Assembly (NCBI GenBank): GCA_963826795.1
Contig: CAWGYT010000013.1
Span: 1 to 64,000, forward strand
Direction of reading: 5' to 3'
DNA: 64,000 nt
DNA from: CAWGYT01 sp963826795
Lineage (GTDB): Bacteria > Planctomycetota > Planctomycetia > Pirellulales > Pirellulaceae
Position numbers and translations under genes: made by a program. Positions 56,499-64,000 of the stretch are shown here, piece after piece. The notes under the pieces were generated by a model, which saw only the letters and a program-made list of their open reading frames with translations, had not been told where the DNA came from and made no database searches. Each line of letters opens with the position of its first letter. Within the stretch, counting starts at the first letter, position 1.

Positions 56499-56747
56499 GG
56501 ACTTGTTTTGGACTTGTTTTTGTAGACCGTCTTGGACTTGTTGTCTTGGACTTGTTGTCTTGGACTTGTTTTGGACTTGTTCAGACCGTCTCAATCCTGT
56601 TTCTTCCGTTGCGTAGCCCCGCTCGCGGAGAGCGGGGGTGGCGCGGCGTGGATGCGAGGCCTGCATGGCGAGATCGGCTGGGGGACGGGTTCGCCCCCCG
56701 TCTGCGCGACGGGGGCTACGGCGCGACGGGGGCCACGAAGCCAATCT

Positions 56748-56838
56748 AAGACGGTCTACTTCCGTGCCCTCATCGCCGCCGGTCACGCCTGCGGCTACCT
56801 TGTGCTGCCGAATGACTCTGGAGCCTGTAGACCGTCTT
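56748..56838. repeat. 91-bp unit B with perfect 12-bp terminal inverted repeats
   Basis: Same sequence, length and orientation as unit A. Between A and B lies 56580-56747, which has GC-rich inverted stretches (CCCCGCTCGCGGAG) but no gene. Confidence 0.92.
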
Positions 56839-57159
56839 GGACTTGTTTTGGGCGTGGCAAGTTCGCGAGGAGTTGCCGTCCCAGTCGGCCATGCCACCCC
56901 CGCACGTCGCCACCACGATCGCCAGAACCCGCGCACGAAGGCCACGACGGGCGACGAAGGCCAAGGACCGCAGCAGAATTGGGCTGAGTGATCGAAATGA
57001 GACCGACGAAGCGGGCGCGACATTCAACCCGGAGTTCATGAACCAGAACATGGTCTCGCTCTCTCTTTCGACTTCCGAACGAAAGCTCACAAGAGAAAAT
57101 GCCGGCCGGTCCGTCGCCAACTCGATGGTACTCGAAACGATGGGTAACTAAGTTCCTCT

Positions 57160-57250
57160 AAGACGGTCTACTTCCGTGCCCTCATCGCCGCCGGTCACGC
57201 CTGCGGCTACCTTGTGCTGCCGAATGACTCTGGAGCCTGTAGACCGTCTT
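57160..57250. repeat. 91-bp unit C with perfect 12-bp terminal inverted repeats
   Basis: Third copy, same orientation. Like unit A it is preceded by CTAAGTTCCTCT (57149-57159). The DNA between B and C (56852-57148) has no recognisable gene. Confidence 0.92.
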
Positions 57251-57349
57251 GGACTTGGTCGGGAGCCTGTAGACCGTCTTGGACTTGGTCTTGTTGTGTA
57301 GACCGTCTTGGACTTGTTGGACTCGTGTAGACCGTCTTGGACTTGTTGG
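57239..57349. repeat. Tandem solo termini, period 29-30 bp
   Basis: TGTAGACCGTCTTGGACTTG recurs at about 57238, 57268, 57297 and 57326, with 9-10 variable bases between copies. The first copy is the right end of unit C. Confidence 0.88.
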
Positions 57350-57350
57350 A

Positions 57351-57553
57351 CTCAGCAGCGGCATCAACTTGTCGAAATACTTAAGCCCTTGGATGTTCTG
57401 TGACGCGATCTGCTTGCCAGCTTTTCGCTTCCGCGGAGACGACATGGACCGCTTCCTGCCAAAACGACACGCCTTGACGCACGGCGCTTTGAAGCGCAAT
57501 TGCCGTGCCAAAGTAAGCGAAAATAAGTCGAGCAAACAGTGTGCCGAACAGGA
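57351..57553 (-). pseudogene. Relic of a second IS4-family element (5' end of transposase)
   Basis: Reading leftwards, an IS-like terminus (CCAATCCTGTTCGGCAC, complement at 57537-57553) is followed by a start at 57445 and the words NIQGLKYFDKLMPLLS, clearly related to ITGLKYFDQLAPLLQ of the complete transposase. The similarity stops at 57351, where the GTAGACCGTCTT array begins, so the array lies exactly at the truncation point. Confidence 0.8.
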
Positions 57554-57607
57554 TTGGACCTGACCCCTTTTTCCAACCCCTTTTTCCAACCCTTTTCCCG
57601 GCGCCCG

Positions 57608-59023
57608 TCACAGCAGATGCCGCGCCTTCAACTCGAGGTATTGGTTGATTAGAGGTGCGGTCATCGTCTCGGGGAAGCAATCGAGCACCAGGACACCGCG
57701 GTGTTGCAAATCCGTCACGACTTGACGTCGCCAGCAAAGGATTTCGGCCGCGGCCGCGCGACGATAGAGACTGCCCGACGTCTCGTCGACCGCATCGAAC
57801 ATCTGGTGATCTCGCAGCAGGACGGCCAGGGGCAGATGCCGGCCTGCAAAGAGACTCAGGTACTGGTGAATCTGCCGCGAGTTCACCTCGTCGATTACGT
57901 TGGTAATCAGGACGACCAACGATCGTTTGCGAAAGCGGGACGAGAGGTGCAGGAACGCCTCCTCGTACCGCGACTCGACCAGGCGCGGAAACCGGTCGTA
58001 GACGGCGTGCAGCAGCTGATTCATCTGGCTATGCCCGCTGCGCGCGGGGACGGAGGAGTGGATTCGATCTGAAAACGTGACCAGACCCACCGCATCCCCT
58101 CGGTCGAGTGCCACGTAGCTGAGCATCAGCATCGCGTTGAGCGCGTGATCCAGCAGGCTCAAGTCCGCGGCTTCGTTGGTCATCATGCGGCCGCAATCCA
58201 GCATGAAGACGACCCGCTGGCTTTGATTGGTCTGAAAGTCCTTGACGGTCAACTTGCCGCGACGTGCGGTGCTGCGCCAGTCAATGTACTTGTAGTTGTC
58301 GTCCAGCGTGTAATCGCGCAGCCGCTCAAATTCGTTGTCTTGCCCGATCCGGCGCGTACGGCGGACACCCATCAAATTCAGACGATTGGTTCGCGCCAGC
58401 AGGGCGTACTCGCTGAGTTGCTTCAGGTCGGGATAGACGTTGATTGTCGAGCAGACCGGATACTTCAACAGCCGCTGCCACAGGCCCAGCCGGCTTTGGA
58501 CGCGGAGGTGCACTTGATCCAGATCGAAGGCCCCGCGGCGGGATGCCTTGAGCTCGTAGTGGACCGTGGTTCGGCTGCGTGGTGGCAGCGCGAGTCGAAA
58601 CTCGTCGGGAACCTGTTCGAATTCCTGTGGCACGCCGTCCCGCACCTGGACCTGTTCCAGTCGGTTGCCCGAATTGACGATCGTGAGCGTGACGCGGTGA
58701 TTTTGCCGCAGCGAGGCGATTCGTTGGCAAGCGCGCGAGACGGAAAACATCGGGGTCGTGGGAATCCGCCACAGATCGAACGTGGCCAGGCCGAGCAAGG
58801 CGGCGTCCACGGCCAGAATCAAGGGCAGCAGGTCCTGGCGAAGCAACAGACCTGCCGTGAGCAGGCACGGCAAGAGCGCCCACGCCACCAGGATCCCGCT
58901 CGGAAAAACCCGCGCGACCCCTGCCAGGAAGGCAAGCGGCGCGGCCAGCAACAGCAGCAGGACCACGGGGTGACGATGGAGGAAATCCGCTCCCTGCGTG
59001 ACGATCTCCAGCAGCTCGTTCAA
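57608..59023 (-). CDS. DUF58 protein with vWA-like domain
   Basis: A 471-residue membrane protein always found beside MoxR ATPases. Two N-terminal helices (HPVVLLLLLAAPLAFLAGVA and SGILVAWALLPCLLTAGLLL) precede a beta-domain and the DUF58 core with GQDNEFERLRDYTLDDNYKYIDWRSTARRGKLTVKDF, then a vWA-like fold with VVFMLDCGRMM (an altered metal site) and GDAVGLVTFSD. Role: with MoxR, thought to act in assembly or maturation of envelope enzymes. The stop overlaps the MoxR start region by 4 bases (59020-59023), indicating translational coupling with the upstream moxR. Confidence 0.92.
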   Translation of the reverse strand: MNELLEIVTQGADFLHRHPVVLLLLLAAPLAFLAGVARVFPSGILVAWALLPCLLTAGLLLRQDLLPLILAVDAALLGLATFDLWRIPTTPMFSVSRACQRIASLRQNHRVTLTIVNSGNRLEQVQVRDGVPQEFEQVPDEFRLALPPRSRTTVHYELKASRRGAFDLDQVHLRVQSRLGLWQRLLKYPVCSTINVYPDLKQLSEYALLARTNRLNLMGVRRTRRIGQDNEFERLRDYTLDDNYKYIDWRSTARRGKLTVKDFQTNQSQRVVFMLDCGRMMTNEAADLSLLDHALNAMLMLSYVALDRGDAVGLVTFSDRIHSSVPARSGHSQMNQLLHAVYDRFPRLVESRYEEAFLHLSSRFRKRSLVVLITNVIDEVNSRQIHQYLSLFAGRHLPLAVLLRDHQMFDAVDETSGSLYRRAAAAEILCWRRQVVTDLQHRGVLVLDCFPETMTAPLINQYLELKARHLL

Positions 59024-60279
59024 ATTCGGGGCACCTCCACGGAGCGAATGAGATCGGTCAGCAGATCATCAATCTTGTGCCCTTCCACGTCGGCTTCGGC
59101 CGTCAGGATGACGCGATGCCGCAAGGCGGGCAGCGCAATCTGAACGACGTCGTCGGGAACGGCGTAGTCGCGACCATAGAAGGCCGCCAGGGTTCGAGCA
59201 CCCTGCATCAGTGCCAGACCGGCTCGCGGTGACGCTCCCATATGGAACTGCGGCCATTGACGTGTCAACCGCACGATCTTGTTAATGTAGTCGATCAGCC
59301 GATCCTCGACGCGAACCGACCCATTAGCCAGCGTCACTGCCAGAATTTCGTCGGGGCCCGTCACGCACTGCACCTCGTCGACCAGCCGCTGGTTGATATC
59401 CCGTTGTTGACTGTGCAGTTTCAGGATCTCTGCTTCTTCCGGTTCCGCCGGGTAACTGGCCAGCAGTTTGAACATGAAACGGTCCAGCTGGGCTTCGGGC
59501 AGATTGTAGGTGCCTTCGGATTCGATCGGGTTCTGAGTCGCGAGCACGAGGAAGGGTCGCTTCAGGACGTGACTGACCCCATCCACGGTGACCCGGTACT
59601 CCTGCATCGTTTCCAGCAACGCGGCGTGGGTCTTGGCGGGCGAGCGGTTGATCTCGTCGGCCAGCAGCAGTTGCGTAAAGACCGGACCGGGCCGAAAACG
59701 AAACTCCTGGGTCTTCATATCAAAGATCGGCGCGCCAGTGATATCCGACGGCATCAGGTCCGCCGTGAACTGAATCCGTCCGAAGTCGCAGCCCAGGACA
59801 CGACCGAGTGTGCGCACGAACAGGGTTTTGCCGAGTCCGGGAACGCTTTCGATCAACACATGTCCGTTGGAAAACAGGGCGACGAGAGTCCCCAGGACCA
59901 GTTCGTCTTGCCCGACGTAGATCTTGGCGATTTCGTCCAGGACCCGCTCGAACAAGATCCGCGTCGCGGTTTCGTGGCCACCCTCGACTTGGGTCGGACG
60001 ATTCAGCCTCAACGGCGGTTCCTCGGCGGGTGGGGTGAAACGTCTCGGCTCGGCGTCATCGGCCACGGACGCCGCGACGGGCGGTTGCTGGGGGTCCAGG
60101 TCGATCCGACCGGTCGCCGCCGCTCGGCCCGGCGGCTGCTGGACGGAGCCGCAAGAAGGGCACTTGACGGCGCCCTCGACGCTGGCGGCCACGCGCAATT
60201 GTCGCCCGCACTGATGGCAGGGAAACTCCAGCGGAGTTGGCGCAAAGGGAGATCCATCCGGTGGCTTTGGAATCGACAT
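59020..60279 (-). CDS. moxR: MoxR-family AAA+ ATPase with N-terminal zinc-ribbon
   Basis: AAA+ chaperone-like ATPase, 419 residues. Walker A is SVPGLGKT (about residue 150), Walker B is LLADEINR, and sensor regions ATQNPIESEGTYNLPEAQLDRFMFK and GASPRAGLALMQGAR are intact. An unusual addition is an N-terminal ribbon with C21-H-Q-C24 and C40-P-S-C43, absent from standard MoxR of about 330 residues. It could bind zinc and mediate partner contact. DUF58 follows directly with a 4-base overlap; the DUF4350 gene lies upstream, 104 bases away. Confidence 0.92.
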   Translation of the reverse strand: MSIPKPPDGSPFAPTPLEFPCHQCGRQLRVAASVEGAVKCPSCGSVQQPPGRAAATGRIDLDPQQPPVAASVADDAEPRRFTPPAEEPPLRLNRPTQVEGGHETATRILFERVLDEIAKIYVGQDELVLGTLVALFSNGHVLIESVPGLGKTLFVRTLGRVLGCDFGRIQFTADLMPSDITGAPIFDMKTQEFRFRPGPVFTQLLLADEINRSPAKTHAALLETMQEYRVTVDGVSHVLKRPFLVLATQNPIESEGTYNLPEAQLDRFMFKLLASYPAEPEEAEILKLHSQQRDINQRLVDEVQCVTGPDEILAVTLANGSVRVEDRLIDYINKIVRLTRQWPQFHMGASPRAGLALMQGARTLAAFYGRDYAVPDDVVQIALPALRHRVILTAEADVEGHKIDDLLTDLIRSVEVPRI

Positions 60280-60382
60280 CGCACTCTCTCGAAAGGGAAC
60301 AGGTCAGGGGTTCTGATTTGAGGACGGCAGGGCCCTCCGGCTTGGCCCGCGAGCCGGTCGGCGGCCGCCGCGCCGCAAGCGG

Positions 60383-61627
60383 TTATTTTCCTTGCACCGC
60401 CTCACGATATTGCTGAAGTTGGGCTTCGGCGTAGGACACGTCCTGACCGCGCTCCAACAGTTCGCCGACGGCGGAGACATGTTTTCCGAAATCGGAAACG
60501 CGGTCACTGGGCAGTTGCTTGGGGCGGCCAAAGATCGGGTACACGGCAAACCCATACAGCACGCCAAGAAACACGAGGTGCAGCATCAAGGCATTGAGCG
60601 GCCAGACCTGGAAGGCCTGCAGCATCAGCGGCGGCTGGGTGTCACTGGTCTGGACCGTCAAGGGCGTCGTTCCGCTCTCCAGGAAACAAATCCTCCGCGG
60701 CGCGCCGCACGACTGGACCAAGCGGCTCGCCAGGATCTGATGCTGGGGATTCACCAGCGGCAAGTTCAGCAGCCACGATCCGTTCGCAACGACAATCAGC
60801 TTGCTCCCGTTCCAACGCGCCCGAGTGACTTCGGCGGCCAGAACGCGCGACCCGCTCGTCAGCAATGGACGGACTTTGGTCCCACCTTGCCAGTCGTCCT
60901 CTTCGTCCTCCCCGTCTCCGTCTCCCTCCCGGTCCGCGGCGGCTGGGAGGTTCGGGAAGTCGAAATCGGTGTGCAGCCAGATCTGGGACTGCGACGGATC
61001 CAGTCCATCGGCCCAAGGTCCGCTCAGGTTGCTCACCCACGTTGGCTGGCCGGCCAAATCGGGTTCGAACCAATCGATCGTGGCTGACCCGTTCGCCTCG
61101 TAGCGCCGCGCCATATGTTCGGACTCGGCCTGAGCCAGTCGTTTGCGAATTTCCAGACGTTGAGTGCTTGGTGTTCGCGGCAAGATGGCCTGCCAGTAGG
61201 CAAGCGACGCGTCGTAGTCGCGGCCCACATAGACCATCGTTCGATTCCTTTCGGCGGCCAGCCAGCGCTCGAGATACTGGACCTCGGTCGGTTCAGGCGG
61301 ACCGAAGCGATCAGGGGCCCAAAGCAGCACGTCCTCTTTTTCCAGCTTCGGCGACAGCCGGCGCCAACTGCTGACGGACCAACCTGCCTTTTCGAACATC
61401 GACCCCAGCACGGCCGTCCCGTTGACACTGCTGGCCCCGATCCCCCGTCGCCTGCCGTAGGTCGTCTCAATCGTCCGCTCGCGGCAACCTGCCAGCGTGC
61501 AACACAGCAAGGCGAGGACCAGTCCAACTCGGCGGCGGCGCAGTTGGCCTGGGCGGTCAGGTGGCGAGCGATCGGAGACGGGGTGATGCCACATTACGAG
61601 CTGCCTGCGGTTCTGCTTGGCCTTCAT
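60383..61627 (-). CDS. DUF4350-like lipoprotein/membrane protein
   Basis: A 414-residue protein of the MoxR cluster. From ATG 61627 the start is basic and leads into a lipobox-like signal (VGLVLALLCCTLAGC). The main domain is GATase1-like: NGTAVLGSMFEKAGWSVS, KEDVLLWAPDRFGPP, YLERWLAAERNRTMVYVGRDYDASLAYWQ. A membrane helix (ALMLHLVFLGVLYGFAVYPIF) and a C-terminal cytoplasmic helix close the protein. The layout matches DUF4350 proteins seen in actinobacterial and planctomycete moxR loci. The gene is 13 bases after the DUF4129 gene. Confidence 0.82.
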   Translation of the reverse strand: MKAKQNRRQLVMWHHPVSDRSPPDRPGQLRRRRVGLVLALLCCTLAGCRERTIETTYGRRRGIGASSVNGTAVLGSMFEKAGWSVSSWRRLSPKLEKEDVLLWAPDRFGPPEPTEVQYLERWLAAERNRTMVYVGRDYDASLAYWQAILPRTPSTQRLEIRKRLAQAESEHMARRYEANGSATIDWFEPDLAGQPTWVSNLSGPWADGLDPSQSQIWLHTDFDFPNLPAAADREGDGDGEDEEDDWQGGTKVRPLLTSGSRVLAAEVTRARWNGSKLIVVANGSWLLNLPLVNPQHQILASRLVQSCGAPRRICFLESGTTPLTVQTSDTQPPLMLQAFQVWPLNALMLHLVFLGVLYGFAVYPIFGRPKQLPSDRVSDFGKHVSAVGELLERGQDVSYAEAQLQQYREAVQGK

Positions 61628-61640
61628 CAACACGCGGATC

Positions 61641-62414
61641 TCAGTCGGCCACGCGTGTCGTATCTTGCGCCAATTCGTTGAATTGTTCCAGTTGTCCCCA
61701 ACACGTCTCGAACCGGGCGCGGTCCAGGTCGTAGTCGCCGAAGAAGACATCTTCAAAGGCCAGCATCGTCTGCGTCAGCAGTTGTCGCAGTGACCGCTGG
61801 CCGCGAATCTCGGCCACGTATTGGCGATTCGTCTTGCCTTTGGAGAGTTGAATCTTGTGGTTGCGGTCCAGTTCGACCAGCTGATAGCTGAACAGATAGA
61901 TGATCGCTTCGCGATAATTGCCCTGGGCGTAAAGGCGGCGCGCTTCGCCGAGTAGATCGGTCAGCGGGCGTTTCACCTGAAACGGAAGTTGCTCGATCAA
62001 GTCCGCCTCACGGCGTCGATCGTGTTCATCTTCCCCGCCGAACCCGCCTTGCTCGAGGAGCCGTTGGCGGGCCGCGGCGGCGAGCCAGAGGTAGATCAGG
62101 TAACCGAGGCCACCGGCCAGCGCGACCCAGACCAGATACTGAAGGCCACGCCAAAACGCGTCCCAGGACCCCATGTGCCAATTGCTTCCTGCGGACCGGG
62201 TCGACCATTCCCAATCGGCGGATTGCCGGGGCGGGCGTTCCGGGCTGACTTCGACCGGAACGATCGCCTTCTGCTGGGCGTCGTACCAGGGAAACTCGCC
62301 CGCCTGCTGGAAGTCTTCCGGCGTCAGTTCAGCGGCCGCGACGCCCACGGTGATGGCGCATGCGGCGAGCCCGCATGTGGTTCCCAGAATCGCCGCGACG
62401 GGAAGGCGCCTCAT
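61641..62414 (-). CDS. DUF4129 protein
   Basis: A 257-residue membrane protein. It starts at the ATG at 62414, overlapping the previous stop as ATGA. N-terminal signal or anchor (PVAAILGTTCGLAACAITVGVAAA), one membrane helix near residues 100-120 (YLVWVALAGGLGYLIYLWLA), then the DUF4129 region with EARRLYAQGNYREAIIYLFSYQLVELDR and DVFFGDYDLDRARFETCWGQ. DUF4129 genes occur with moxR/DUF58 in many bacteria. The role is not established. Upstream coupling and the following DUF4350 gene support an operon. Confidence 0.88.
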   Translation of the reverse strand: MRRLPVAAILGTTCGLAACAITVGVAAAELTPEDFQQAGEFPWYDAQQKAIVPVEVSPERPPRQSADWEWSTRSAGSNWHMGSWDAFWRGLQYLVWVALAGGLGYLIYLWLAAAARQRLLEQGGFGGEDEHDRRREADLIEQLPFQVKRPLTDLLGEARRLYAQGNYREAIIYLFSYQLVELDRNHKIQLSKGKTNRQYVAEIRGQRSLRQLLTQTMLAFEDVFFGDYDLDRARFETCWGQLEQFNELAQDTTRVAD

Positions 62415-63293
62415 GCCATTTGCTCCCGCAGCTCCTGCGCCGCCGCGCGAACACGCAAGTCCACTTCCCAACCCTCCCGCCGAATTCGCAGGTCCAAATA
62501 GTCCAGGAATTTCACCACGGTCGTGTACAGGGCCACGAGCCACATCGTGGCCGGAAAAATCAACTCGACCATCAGCGGCCCCCAGCGCCAGTTGTTGGTC
62601 ACGATCCCAACCGTGAACCAAAGCGTGGCGGCGATCGACAAGGCGAGCGCGGTGGCGGCTGCCGCGCTGGTGATCCAGCGCCCGATCAGGTCGCCCGTAT
62701 TGGCCGAATGCAGCGACCGCGCGCGGCGTCCAATCGTGATCGTGCGTTGGTCCTGCCGCCGGATCGGATTTCGTTCCAGCAACACGATTTCGTTGATGAA
62801 AGGCCGAGTCGCTCGCAGGAGCAGACTGTAAACCGCCAGCAGTGCGAGCGCGACTTCCGAACGCGACGCATCCAGACTCGGACGGAGCCCTATCGCAATG
62901 ACGCAATAGCACCGCCCCGCCGCGGATGACCCCCTGCGTCCAAATCAGCCCTCCCACGGCCTCGCGAATGGAGGTCGCAATCGAGCGCCACTTGAGATCC
63001 TGCAAGAACATCGCTCGACCCAGGACTTGGGTCGTCGGTATCGTGGCGATCGGAGCCTCCAGAAAGACAAGCAACGTCATCAGCCGCAGGTACCGTGTGA
63101 TCGATTGAGAGGTGTATTCATCCGCGACGATCCAGTGCAGCAAGAGGCCATTGGCCAGGCCCAGCGGACCCCCGACGACCAGCGTGCTGATCAGCAGCGG
63201 CCGGCGATAGATCCACGTCACGCGGAGCGCGAGATCCAAAATTTCCCACGTGCCGCGTGGGCGAATCACAATCCGGGTTCGGTCAAGCTGCAC
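62411..63293 (-). CDS. Multi-pass membrane protein of the MoxR cluster, frame broken near 62.91 kb
   Basis: The GTG at 63293 starts TRIVIRPRGTWEILDLALR, within the end of the SpoIIM gene (11-base overlap). Helices include LLISTLVVGGPLGLANGLLL and ITRYLRLMTLLVFLEAPI. At 62905-62916 the sense jumps to another frame (YCVIAIGLRPSLDASRS... ALALLAVYSLLLRAT), continues with INEIVLLERNP and ends in VDLRVRAAAQELREQMA at 62411. The span has one base in excess. The repertoire resembles the RDD/DUF4013-like members beside SpoIIM proteins, but no domain is certain. Confidence 0.78.
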
Positions 63294-64000
63294 TCGAGTC
63301 CTCTCGCGGATAACCCAGCACGACAAGGTAGAACATCAGCAACCCGCTGGAGATCACCGCCACGGCCGCCTTGACCTCGTAAGGCGCCGCGGAGGGCGAC
63401 AGGAAGGCCTCGATCAGTGCCGCCAGAAAAAACAAGATCATCGCGGTCCCCATGATCGGCATCGCTTCCAACGCGGTTTTGCGAAGTGAATCGACGCGCG
63501 TCATTCCGTTGGTCCGGAGCCAGGCCAGGCCCAGTCGCAGGCCGGCGCCGGCTGACAACACAATGGCCGTGAGCTCGAAGGGGCCATGCGCTGTAACGAA
63601 ATGAAAAAAATTGACGCCCGACGGGACGTCCGGTCGGGCCATGTAGCCGAACGAAGCTCCCAAGACGGCGGAATTGAACGCGGTCACGAGCAGCCCGGGT
63701 AACACCAGCAGCCCTCCGGCGAAACATTTCAGGCCGATTCCCGTGTTGTGGTAAATGTAGAAAGCGGCCATGAAAGGGTTGTACGAGGCCGCGCGACCGG
63801 CGATCGGCTCGCTGAAGTTGCTTTCCAATGTATTAATTTGCGCATCACCCAAGACTTGTTCCGCATAGCCCGGCCACAGATTTTCGGAAAACGCGAGAAA
63901 CGCAGAGATCAAGAACACGCCCCAAAACAGCAGAAACGCCCCTTGCACGCACCCGTCGCGAAAGATCCGCTGAGGCACTTCGACCAGCAACATCTCGCCC
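63283..64000 (-). CDS. Stage II sporulation protein M (SpoIIM) family, partial
   Basis: Polytopic membrane protein that continues beyond the right end of the window; the visible part is about 237 residues of an expected 300 or more. Family traits: LLFWGVFLISAFLAFSENLWPGY, HNTGIGLKCFAGGLLVLPGLLV, LGASFGYMARPDVPSGVNFFHFVTAHGPFELTAIVLSAGAGLRLG and the C-terminal helices. In non-sporulating bacteria the family occurs beside moxR genes and is thought to act in envelope remodelling. The gene overlaps the following membrane gene. The ATG at 63993 is internal. Confidence 0.88.
   Translation of the reverse strand, partial: GEMLLVEVPQRIFRDGCVQGAFLLFWGVFLISAFLAFSENLWPGYAEQVLGDAQINTLESNFSEPIAGRAASYNPFMAAFYIYHNTGIGLKCFAGGLLVLPGLLVTAFNSAVLGASFGYMARPDVPSGVNFFHFVTAHGPFELTAIVLSAGAGLRLGLAWLRTNGMTRVDSLRKTALEAMPIMGTAMILFFLAALIEAFLSPSAAPYEVKAAVAVISSGLLMFYLVVLGYPREDSSAA

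Noticed and set aside
56580..57148. Protein-coding genes between the 91-bp units
   Set aside because: Frames are open mainly because of GC-rich composition; they run through the repeats and show no domain.
57238..57349. CRISPR-like array (20-bp repeat, regular spacing)
   Set aside because: Spacers are only 9-10 bases and related to each other, there are just four copies, and no cas gene is near. The repeat is the terminus of the 91-bp unit.

Overview
The window looks like a chromosomal segment of a planctomycete, most probably of the Pirellulales type. This rests on family content: secreted proteins ending in PEP-CTERM-like tails with dockerin-like calcium loops, a PVC-type membrane-bound dehydrogenase fused to a CxxCH cytochrome domain, a DUF1080 hydrolase beside a sulfatase, an ECF sigma factor paired with a Ser/Thr kinase, a multiheme cytochrome, LL-diaminopimelate aminotransferase, and the MoxR/DUF58/DUF4350/DUF4129/SpoIIM cluster. 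The species cannot be named from sequence alone.

Layout. 0-4.2 kb: an accessory edge with an integron-type integrase in two frames, an AlkB-like repair enzyme, a decayed surface-protein fragment and tRNA-Arg(TCG). 4.6-13.3 kb: an FHA protein, a secreted DUF1080 hydrolase, a sulfatase, a large membrane-anchored protein of unknown function, a lactonase-type beta-propeller and XdhC. 13.3-18.8 kb: an ABC-2 exporter operon (small membrane protein, large membrane protein, ATPase, permease). 19.2-22.6 kb: MscL with a zinc-ribbon tail and two exported PEP-CTERM proteins. 22.7-25.4 kb: TadE/TadG-like pseudopilin genes and a small membrane protein. 25.5-27.9 kb: sigma factor and kinase. 28.1-37.8 kb: PVC-type cytochrome protein, an exported protein of unknown function, an EVE protein, a multiheme lipoprotein and two small genes. 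38.4-41.2 kb: a HEAT-like exported protein, a DUF6580 membrane protein and a DUF4430-like protein. 41.6-47.1 kb: a beta-oxidation operon (FadJ-like, thiolase, acyl-CoA dehydrogenase). 47.5-54.3 kb: IspD, GlgC, a glycosyltransferase, hypoxanthine phosphoribosyltransferase, an esterase, a CinA C-terminal enzyme and DapL. 54.3-57.6 kb: a dense mobile/repeat island with a complete IS4-family element, a decapitated relative and three 91-bp units with perfect 12-bp terminal inverted repeats. 57.6-64 kb: the MoxR-DUF58 cluster, running off the right end.

Two themes cut across the window. First, at least ten otherwise well-conserved genes need exactly one base added or removed to read through (integrase, 10.4 kb membrane protein, ABC permease, MscL, a PEP-CTERM protein, a small membrane protein, the DUF4430 protein, GlgC, the glycosyltransferase, the 62.9 kb membrane protein). 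So many in unrelated genes points to residual indel errors in the assembly more than to biology, so gene ends are given for the restored frame. Second, the intergenic space is rich in repeats of several classes: a 134-bp palindromic MITE-like element that supplies stop codons, an 85-bp hairpin linked to the ends of the IS4 element, REP-like hairpins, and short tandem arrays with unit lengths of 7, 12, 14 and 15 bp.
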